A program made the translations under genes and the position numbers. Below, piece by piece: positions 1 to 8,300 of a stretch of DNA of 41,615 nt; within the stretch, counting starts at the first letter, position 1, and each line of letters opens with the position of its first letter. Under the pieces are notes generated by a model. The model saw only the letters and a list, made by a program, of their open reading frames with translations, was not told where the DNA came from and did no database searches. Source of the DNA: a virus; IMG/VR virus record IMGVR_UViG_3300043426_000449, positions 1-41,615 of that record. One strand, 5' to 3'.

Positions 1-759
1 ATGAGTGGCTTATTGGATAATCTGTGTATTGTCATGGTGCAAACCTCGCATCCTGGCAATATTGGCGCGGCGGCGCGCGCGATGAAAACCATGGGTGTCA
101 GCGATTTACGCCTCATTAATCCCAAAGATTTTAACTCTCCGCAAACCAAAGCGATGGCGTCAGGTGCTGATGGCATCTTAGCGTCGGCTAAGATCGTGAG
201 TACTTTGAGTGAGGCATTAGCCGATTGCCAAATCGTGATTGGGACAAGTGCGCGTTCAGAGCGTTCTTTGCCTTGGCCACAAGTGAGCGCTCGTGAATGT
301 GGTGAGCTTGTAGCGCAAAAATTGTCAGGGCAAAAAATAGCCTTAGTCTTTGGACGCGAGCGAACGGGTCTAACGAATGAGGAATTAGCTCAGTGCCAGT
401 ACTTAACACATATTCCGATGGCGGCAGATTACTACTCACTCAATATAGCCGCCGCGATTCAATTGTATTGTTATGAGTGTGCCATGACGGTCAATAGTGT
501 TAGTACTTTGCCTAAAGTACTTGAGCATGATGAGGCTTTGGGTGAGCCATTGGCTACGAGTGCGCAATTAGAAGGGTTTTATGAGCATTTAGAGCAGACG
601 TTGGTCGAGGTGCGTTATCTTGATCCTGAGAATCCAAGATTACTCATGCGCCGTCTGAGACGTTTATTTGGGCGCACTAATCTGACTCAAAGTGAGTTGA
701 ATGTACTGCGTGGGATGTTGTCAGCGTTCCAAGGACGAAAATTCCGACCAAGGGCGTAA
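1..759 (+). CDS. trmJ: tRNA (cytidine/uridine-32-2'-O)-methyltransferase TrmJ
   Basis: SPOUT-class enzyme that uses S-adenosylmethionine to methylate the 2'-OH of nucleotide 32 in the anticodon loop of several tRNAs; cytoplasmic. The 252-residue protein has the family signatures in order: HPGNIGAAARAM near residues 17-28, FGRERTGLTNEE at 117-128 (cofactor-binding trefoil knot), and YYSLNIAAAIQ at 144-154. The tail past about 170 matches the C-terminal extension of bacterial TrmJ. The ATG is the first base of the window, so I cannot see its ribosome site or exclude a start further upstream, but length and N-terminus fit the family. This is the host chromosome side of the junction. It reads toward the tRNA gene 47 bases downstream, which has its own promoter. 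Confidence 0.95.
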   Translation: MSGLLDNLCIVMVQTSHPGNIGAAARAMKTMGVSDLRLINPKDFNSPQTKAMASGADGILASAKIVSTLSEALADCQIVIGTSARSERSLPWPQVSARECGELVAQKLSGQKIALVFGRERTGLTNEELAQCQYLTHIPMAADYYSLNIAAAIQLYCYECAMTVNSVSTLPKVLEHDEALGEPLATSAQLEGFYEHLEQTLVEVRYLDPENPRLLMRRLRRLFGRTNLTQSELNVLRGMLSAFQGRKFRPRA

Positions 760-766
760 AAAATGC

Positions 767-795
767 TTGACGCTTTCTAAAACGATCTATATTAT
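767..795 (+). promoter_or_regulatory. sigma70-type promoter of the tRNA-Thr gene
   Basis: TTGACG at 767-772 and TATTAT at 790-795 are separated by exactly 17 bases. The -10 box ends 11 bases before the mature tRNA 5' end. The bases after the -10 box are GC-rich (GCGTC), as is common for stable-RNA promoters. Seen directly; transcription is inferred. Confidence 0.75.
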
Positions 796-806
796 GCGTC
801 TCCATT

Positions 807-882
<76 letters not shown>

Positions 883-890
883 TATAAGAC

Positions 891-925
891 AAAGGGTTAC
901 AGCCAAAGCTGTGACCCTTTTTCAT
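891..925 (+). terminator. Rho-independent terminator after tRNA-Thr
   Basis: A 13-bp stem at 891-903 and 908-920 (AAAGGGTTACAGC with GCTGTGACCCTTT, one G-U pair) encloses a CAAA loop and is followed by a run of T. It lies 8 bases past the tRNA CCA and ends the host transcript. It is the last element I would give to the tRNA unit before the prophage. Confidence 0.9.
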
Positions 926-996
926 ATGAGATTAGCCCAGTTCTACGCTGGTGCTACGGAAGCATAAGGGTATTCACGTCGTTTTAAGCCCTATAT

Positions 997-1110
997 AAAC
1001 ACCGGAATAACGTTCACAATGTACTCAACGTTCACCAACCGCACCAGATTGCGGTTTCTAGCTGTGAACATTGTAAAATCTAACGTTCACCTTTGAGTAC
1101 CAACGTTCAC
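997..1110 (+). repeat. Cluster of AACGTTCAC / GTGAACATT repeats and hairpin upstream of the FinO-like gene
   Basis: Five 9-bp units lie within about 100 bases: AACGTTCAC at 1009-1017, 1027-1035, 1082-1090 and 1102-1110, and the inverted form GTGAACATT at 1064-1072. Between the second unit and the inverted one sits a perfect 7-bp hairpin, AACCGCA (1037-1043) and TGCGGTT (1050-1056) with a 6-base loop; the flanking units can pair as its outer stem (8 of 9). The stretch 997-1038 recurs in inverted orientation in the right-hand cluster (36603-36632 and 36689-36719). The last unit abuts the ATG at 1111, so these could be operators, iterons or a structured mRNA leader. A weak -10-like TAAAAT is at 1074-1079 and another, TATATA, at 992-997. 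Confidence 0.8.
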
Positions 1111-1551
1111 ATGGAAGAAAAACCCAAAACCCTAACCATCAAAAGAAAAACCCTAGTGGTAGTAAAACGCCAAGAGGTAGAACCTGCACGTCTAGCCAAA
1201 ACCAAAGCACCCCCTGCACCGCCAAAGCGTAAGAAGCCATCAGAAAAACACCTAAAAATCCTAGATGAACTATTAAGACGCAAGTGCAGGGTATGGCGCG
1301 ATTACAAGCCACTAATGAACGGTTTTAGACATATTATGTTTAAAATAGGAGGAGAGGCTTGCGTACATCACTCAAAGCGTATGGTCAACGCACTTTATGA
1401 AAAGCACTGCACGGACAAACGTTATTTAAAAAATCTAATAGATAGTCAATACAGACTAGATGAGAAGGGTAATGAGACTGACCCCATTACCGCACAGGAT
1501 AAGCAATTAGCTGCCGAGAAACTAGCCAAGTTGCAGAGCATTAAACGCTAA
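1111..1551 (+). CDS. FinO/ProQ-family RNA chaperone
   Basis: This family binds RNA stem-loops with single-stranded 3' tails and promotes pairing of antisense RNAs with their targets (plasmid FinO, chromosomal ProQ). The 146-residue product has a basic, disordered N-terminus with KTLTIKRKTLVVVKR, resembling the LTLKRKT stretch of plasmid FinO, a Lys/Pro-rich linker, and then the folded domain from about residue 45. The domain keeps the SKRMVNALYEKHCTDKRYL helix pattern, the YRLDEKG turn and the closing DPITAQDKQLAAEKL helix. An in-frame TTG at 1093 could extend it by six residues, but I prefer the ATG. No good Shine-Dalgarno sequence is visible because repeat units fill the leader. It converges on the late operon: its TAA at 1549-1551 touches the next gene's stop codon. 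Function in the phage is unknown; control of lysis-lysogeny or copy number by RNA is inference. Confidence 0.85.
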   Translation: MEEKPKTLTIKRKTLVVVKRQEVEPARLAKTKAPPAPPKRKKPSEKHLKILDELLRRKCRVWRDYKPLMNGFRHIMFKIGGEACVHHSKRMVNALYEKHCTDKRYLKNLIDSQYRLDEKGNETDPITAQDKQLAAEKLAKLQSIKR

Positions 1552-2301
1552 TTACGCTGCTTGCTCTAACTCAAAATCACCATAGCTAGCAACCTCACAA
1601 TCAATGCTAGATTTATCTAAAAAGGGAATATTGATCAAATGAATATTCCCCGACGCATGACAGCCCTGAATACCATTTTTAGGACGATTTTTTATTAACA
1701 GAGTAGGGGATTGGTTTCGTAATCCAATAATAGACACATCACCCCCCCCTAAAACACTATCACTTAAATTATTAGCATTGAGCCAATAATCACCACCAGT
1801 AATAATACTTAAACGTTGAGTACCTATATTAATATTCCGGTACTGGCATAACTCAGACAGCATTACACAGTTAGCATCTGGTATATCTGCATAGCTCTCA
1901 AATGACCTAATAGCAATATTTTCAATTACTCCATCCGTATCGATTTCCCAACCATTCGCTTTAACGGCATACGCTTGCCCCCCTGTATCCATATGCCATT
2001 GTTCGTAGGTGAAACGCTTTTGAAAACCATGTACTAGATAGCGATCTATATCAATGTTCGATGTCCTGAAGTTATGAGCATCACCCCAAATTCCAAAAGC
2101 ATGATATTCTTCAATAATTAAACGCTGACAACGTAGTGCAATCAACGGCACGCGCGTATTCAGCACATTAGCCCGCCCAATCATCACCACCTGGTCTGGT
2201 GCATCAATCACCAAACCATCACAATCATTTACTGACGAGTCACCATAAAGATCAATATACGGATAATACCCACCTTCAGTAATACGCTTTAATTCCGGCA
2301 T
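1552..2301 (-). CDS. Beta-helix-like protein, last gene of the late operon
   Basis: A 249-residue protein with no family I can name with certainty. Its body reads as short strands ending in Ile/Val pairs separated by Asn/Asp/Gly turns (VVMIGRANVLN, LIIEEYHAFGIWGD, NIDIDRYLVHGF, DVSIIGLRN, GNIHLINIPFL). That is the pattern of a right-handed parallel beta-helix, as in pectate lyases and phage tailspikes. There is no signal peptide or membrane segment. Its ATG at 2301 directly follows the stop of the 2831-residue gene, with a GGGG stretch upstream as a weak ribosome site, so it is translated with the virion genes. A receptor-binding or polysaccharide-processing virion part is the most likely role; the small size would suit an accessory spike. 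No catalytic residues can be assigned. Confidence 0.6.
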   Translation of the reverse strand: MPELKRITEGGYYPYIDLYGDSSVNDCDGLVIDAPDQVVMIGRANVLNTRVPLIALRCQRLIIEEYHAFGIWGDAHNFRTSNIDIDRYLVHGFQKRFTYEQWHMDTGGQAYAVKANGWEIDTDGVIENIAIRSFESYADIPDANCVMLSELCQYRNINIGTQRLSIITGGDYWLNANNLSDSVLGGGDVSIIGLRNQSPTLLIKNRPKNGIQGCHASGNIHLINIPFLDKSSIDCEVASYGDFELEQAA

Positions 2302-5300
2302 TTACTTATACCCCAATGCCTCTAGCTGTTGTTGATACTTTTTACTAATCAACACACCAGAGTGCTCAGCCTTATTAGCCCTGTTCTTTTCTGTAGTTTT
2401 TAGAGTACGTTTTAAATCTTCGGGAGAAATACTTAAATAAGGATTTTTACCATTCCAACGATTAATTTCACTCTGAATCTCTTTTAAATCACCCTTACCA
2501 TCTAAAACAGCACGCTTATAACGATTAACCAAACCATTACGCCGCCGCTCTAATTGCACCTTAGCCGTTTCAATAACGCTTCGCTCATCATACACTTGGG
2601 TAACATCATCAGGAGCAAAGCCCATAGCCTGATTAGCCAATTCCCACGCATTAAACTCATCAGCCCCTAATAATTCCTCACCTTTACGACCTGTTAAACC
2701 ATCAGTGGCATAACGTTGTGTTTTGGATATATCCCGCAAAAACTTAGGCAGCCATTTTTCCATGCCTTTTTGTATTTCACCTTGAGACATTAAATCAGCA
2801 CCATCCGCCATACTTTTAGCTAAAGAGTAATTAGCTCCTAATAATTGTTCCGCCAATTGATTAACCCAATCACCCCCTTGATCATTATGTATCGAGGCTT
2901 CACGATACAGCAGGCTATTAATCCCAATGCGTGAGGATAGGTCTATATCTGTAGTAGCATTGACAATCCCACGATTAACGGCACGTTCGCCAAAGTCACC
3001 CAAGTACTCGCGTAGGAATTGTGTCCACATCGCTTCAGGGTCAAACGGTTCATCAGGATCACCCATGAGCGGAGCAAGCACCATCGCTGCGATCAGGAAT
3101 AACGCAGTAGCCCCCGCAGCTTTACCTCCAAACTTATAACCCACCGCCGTTGATAACGCCGCAGTACCCATCCAAGCCCCACCCACCCCCGCAGCCCCAG
3201 CCAACAGCGCCGTAGTACCCATGACTCGTAACAACTCACCCGCCGCCAATTTTTTAACTTCAGGGTCAGTCTCTTGACTAATCACGTCTTTCATACGAGT
3301 GAGTAAAAACTCAGTTGTCATAATGCTGTAGTTCTTCATAGGTAACAGTATCTTGGCTGCATTACCCTTGATCATCAGCGCACGGTTAGCATGACCATAG
3401 TTATAGTGAGTGCGGGTAGTAATCCAACGCGCAAAATCTTTAGCACCTATACCATTACTTCCTTGTCTATCCAATTTTTGTTGAGTAGGTTTATCTACCG
3501 CTTGGTATAAACGATAAGCCGCCAATTGAGTGACTTGACGATTAAAAATTTCAGCATTGTGGAAAAAGAACCCCAGATAAGCCGCCGCCTTAGACATCTT
3601 CAACGCAAACTTACCCACATTAGCTAAACCATCCCCCGATGCAGTACGAGCCAGCGAATTAGCTTGTGTAGTAGAAGTAATACCTTCCAGCTCAAACGTT
3701 CCTAATAACTCCCGCTCCTCTGAAGTAAGGTGTTGAGCCGATGAAGTACTAAAAATGCCTTGTCGTACATCAAACTTACCATCAGTAGTCCGCCCCAACT
3801 TAGTAGCTTTCATTACATCCGCAGCCGCCTTAAAGAGTTCCTCATTAGCTTTTACATCCCCAAAGCGCGCGGCAAGGGCAGGGTAGGTAATCTGAGCAAT
3901 TTGCATCAGATTAAGCAATCCCGCCGCTGGAGAACCCGCCAATAACATAAAGAAAGCGGCATTACTCATAAAAGCAGCCAAAGCATTCGTATTAGGTGAC
4001 ATCATCGCGTCAATCTGCTTACGCATAACGTTAAGTACACGCCCCGCTTGCACGCGGTCAGCTTCATCAATCAAGATACTTTGCTCAGCCGCATCCTTAA
4101 CTAAAGGCTTATCATCATACCGTCCTGCCACCAAATCCTCTTGGAGCTTAATTTGCTCAGCCATATGACTCATAGCACGTTGGATTTTATGCCCAAATAG
4201 AATACGCCCTAAGTCATGCCCCCCATGCAACATGGCATTCGCAAAACTACGCTCCATATCACCGGACGCACCCGCCACAAAGTGCCGCCGCATTTCTGCT
4301 TTACGAGCGCTCAAATCCGGTAATTGATCTAACACAAACGCATTCAGAGTGCGCTTTTGGTCATCCGTTAAACCTTGTACATCATTCAAAGCAGAGAGGA
4401 GTTTACCCGCAATCCCCGGCGCATCTTTCGGGTGATTGAGCAATTCCACCTTTTTACTTACCAGCACCTTAGCTTTAGGCTCATCTTTTTTAATAGCATC
4501 AGCAAACTCATTCGCTTCGAATTCAGACTCAAAGTGATACCGCGCATATTCACCTAATGAGCGCACTTGCACCACATAATCACCATAACGCTTAAGCGGG
4601 AAGTAAGGCCCCAGTTGCAATTGCTTCCGGTACTGGAGACGCAACCCCTTGACCGTATCCATAGCCGCTTGAGCTGCATTAGCATCCAGCTTATTTTCCT
4701 GCACAATATCCGCAATATGCTTCTCTAATGATTCAGTTTGTTTTTCCCATAACGTATTAAGCTGTTTTTTAAAGTCTTGATAAACTGCTTGCTGGTCAGT
4801 ACTTAAGGACTGCCATTGTTTAACTAATTCAGGTTGTGCTTTAAAACGCTTAGTTTCAAAGTCCATTTTCTTTTGCAGTAAAGCCAAGCCCGTTTGAGCC
4901 TTTTTAGTAGCACGGGTACGTTCATCAGGTGTATAAGCTTGATTATGCCGAGCTTTGCGCTCATCCGCCGCCAGATTACGCAACTCATTCTCAAACTGAG
5001 TTTTCTTGCCTCTAGCCCACTTCATATTTAGACTTGGCGTATAGTCTTGGTCAGGATGTACATTGTTGAGGGTAGCATTGAGCATCATATCCATGACACC
5101 TTGACGCTCAGGAGCCGACAAGCGCATAAGCGCATCATGCGATTTTTCAAACCGATTCGCCCAATGCTGCATCACTGCCTGCATCCCTTGATTAAGATGC
5201 TCAATAGCAGTTAAAGGATTTTCAGCAAACTTATTAAAAATCTTTTTATTACGATCAATAATCGTCTGCAACGTCATCGTATGCAGTACTAAATCACTAG

Positions 5301-8300
5301 GATTTTTATGAGACCAAGCCTTTTTAATACCACGCTCAACACTAGCAAGCCCTTGCTTTAATAATTGTTTAGCTTTAGTAGGATTAGATAAATCTCTTAC
5401 ATTAAATTCTTGCTTTCCATGATTAAAACGTATTGTCTGTAAATGCCTAGGCACATCCTCCGTGATTTCTACAGGAGTATTTACCCTTTGTTGAGCATTG
5501 AGTTTCTGCCGAGCTTGTACATTTCGCGCCTCAACTTCTCCCGCTAAACGCTCATATTGCTGATAGGCTGTTACTAACGTAGGATTATTCTGCAAGTGTT
5601 CACGGCGCATAAATAAATCAAGATATGTTTTATCTTCAGGATAAGTTTTTAATTCATCCAAAATCCCAAAATAATCCTTAGCTTCATTACTAGGAACATT
5701 ATCCCAATTGAGACCGCGTTGTATTTTTCCATTACGCTCTCTACTAGTACCATACTTATCTTGGATACTGATAAACATTCGATTCGCTTTACGACGCAAA
5801 TCACCATATTCTGAGTTGCTAAACATTAAGTCTTGAATTTCATCACTTAATTTCGCGATTTCAGTTTTATTGTCATCATATTTATCTACAAACTCATTGG
5901 CTGCCCCACCTGTTGCAAACCCCTCTAAACGCTGAATAGCGTGCTGTACTTCGTGGATTAGAGCCGAATCTTGAGAATATTTACCTAAACGTATTAACCA
6001 CTCCCCACTAGACAACACATTAAAAGATGCTGACGAGCCAGTGCTATCTTTATCTACCATTACTAAAATATTTTTTAATTCTGGGTATGCTGCGAATAAC
6101 TCAGGGTGAATTATCGCCTGATCAAGAGGCAATACATTAGCCCCCTTGAATTGCTGATTAACATCTTTTAAATAAAATCCATCCTCTATATCAATATCAT
6201 CACTATAAGGCTCAGGCATTCCCTCGTGTTTTTTTATAGACTCTAACAAGCTAGCAGGCAATAACTCCTCTAAAAGCTCAATATTAGCACCCTCGATTTT
6301 AATAATATCAGATGTCTTTTTGGCATCCGTAGGTACTAGTTTTACATCATAACTATTCTGTTCATTAGGTCGATACGTTACCGTTTTAATAGTTGATGAT
6401 TTATGCCCACCCTCTGCAATTAATTTAAATAACGGTGTTAATTTAAACTGACTATCATCAATTTCAAAACGCGCCTTGTCATCTGCTCCTATAAACCAGT
6501 CTTTAGCCTGATCAGCCGTTTTAGCACGCTCCCCAGCAAAGGTATATTTAGTACTGGACAAGGTACTAGCTGTTTTACCACTAGCCCAACTTTTCGCCGC
6601 ACGCTCAGCCAAATAGGCTATATCCTTAGGATTAATAGCCCTCTCAATCCCCAGCTTTTTAAGTACTTTCTGAACAAAACGCCGCACCGCAGCAATCACC
6701 CGACTACCCACAGGGTTCAGCCGTCCACCCGCAATCACTCCTTGCGCCAAATACGCCAGCCGCTCAGAGTCAATATGTTCCGCAGGGGTAGAGGCAGGTA
6801 CACGCTCAGCCGCTTTGATAGCGTCAGGATTGCCCTTTTCTAAAAGCTGGTTAAATTGCTTTACTAAATCAGCGTACTCATTACCCAACATAGTAGACAG
6901 TGCAGCATGTTCACCTGCCTCATGCACGAATACAGCCCACGCTTGACCCACTGGTATATTCTGAGGATAAAGCGTGACCACGCCATTATCATAAACACCC
7001 GCCACATTCGGAGGTGCATTATCACTAATCACCAAACGACCCGATTGCACCAGCTTATTAAAAGTACTAGCACCTAATTTATTAATTAGCTCATTGCGGA
7101 TTTTAGGCAATACAGCATTATAATCTTGTTGAGGCAGAGCTTCAGCCTTAGAGTACTGAGCACCACCTACTGAACTGGTAGCGCTTGCCGTAGCGCCTTC
7201 AGCAACTGAGGATTGTTCTGTAGTTGCCGGATTAATTCCCTGATCTTGGTTTGGTCCAGTGCGTCTTGATTCTGCACTGGTGCTGGTGTTGCGTTCGGTT
7301 TCTTGGGTGTTGGCTTGTTCAATGGCATTATTAATCACCTCACTGGATGCGGGAGGATTATCACCAAATAACCCCGCCTGTTTAGGATTACCCGCTTGCT
7401 TTACCCCTTCCGCATAACGTTGCAAAAAGTCACGCAGAGTTGCAGGTTTTCGCGCTTTCTGATCTAAAAAGTTTAATAATTGTTTTATTTCAATAGGCGT
7501 ATCATTAAACGCATCTAATTGATTTAACCACTCTTGCACGTCAATATTCTGCGATCGGAGCCGAGTGAAAATTTCTACCGTATCATTAAACGCATCTAAT
7601 TGATTTAACCACTCTTGCACGTCAATATTCTGCGATCGGAGCCGAGTGAAAATTTCTACCGTATCAATTAAATGTGGAACAATATTCAGATGAGGATGAG
7701 CAATACCTTGCTTCACATTATCCCGCAACTCAGCCAATGCAGGAGCAGCCCCATTTAGGGCATTGAGCACGTTTCGGCTAGTATTATCAGTACGCTCAAC
7801 CAAACGCTGTAAAGCCGGACTATCCCCATAAGCTAAATGTAGTACTGCGTTTTGGATGCGCCTTAAACCCGCTTGACTAATACCCCCTTCAGCATCCATC
7901 AACTCATTGTGCTGATTAATAGGTGTTTTCGCTAAAATGCGCCTTACTAAATTACGCGCAGCAGGTAGTGTAATATTTCCAGAGTCATCAAATTCTAAAT
8001 CATGTAATGACCCCACACGCTCAGCATCCACTCGTGCTTGCTCCAGTGGTGACATACGCGCAGCTCCACCCTCATTACTCATCACTGCCATATCACGAGT
8101 ATTGACCGCATTTTTAAAGCGCCTCACCAGTACCGGATACTTCATCCCTTGTACACGAGCTGAATCAATCCCTAAACGCCCCGCATCTTCTATCAACTTA
8201 GCCTTATATTGAGCACCTTTACCCGTTTTATACGCTTCCTGAATGCCAGACATGCGCCCATTGCCAGCAACAATCTGCCCTGATTGATTAAGTACCGGAG

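Noticed and set aside
1009-1110. CRISPR array
   Set aside because: Repeat units are only 9 bp, irregularly spaced and in both orientations, and no cas genes are present.
1111-1551. Remnant of a conjugative plasmid or ICE
   Set aside because: Apart from the FinO-like gene there is no relaxase, coupling protein or type IV secretion gene; the rest is a complete phage structural set.
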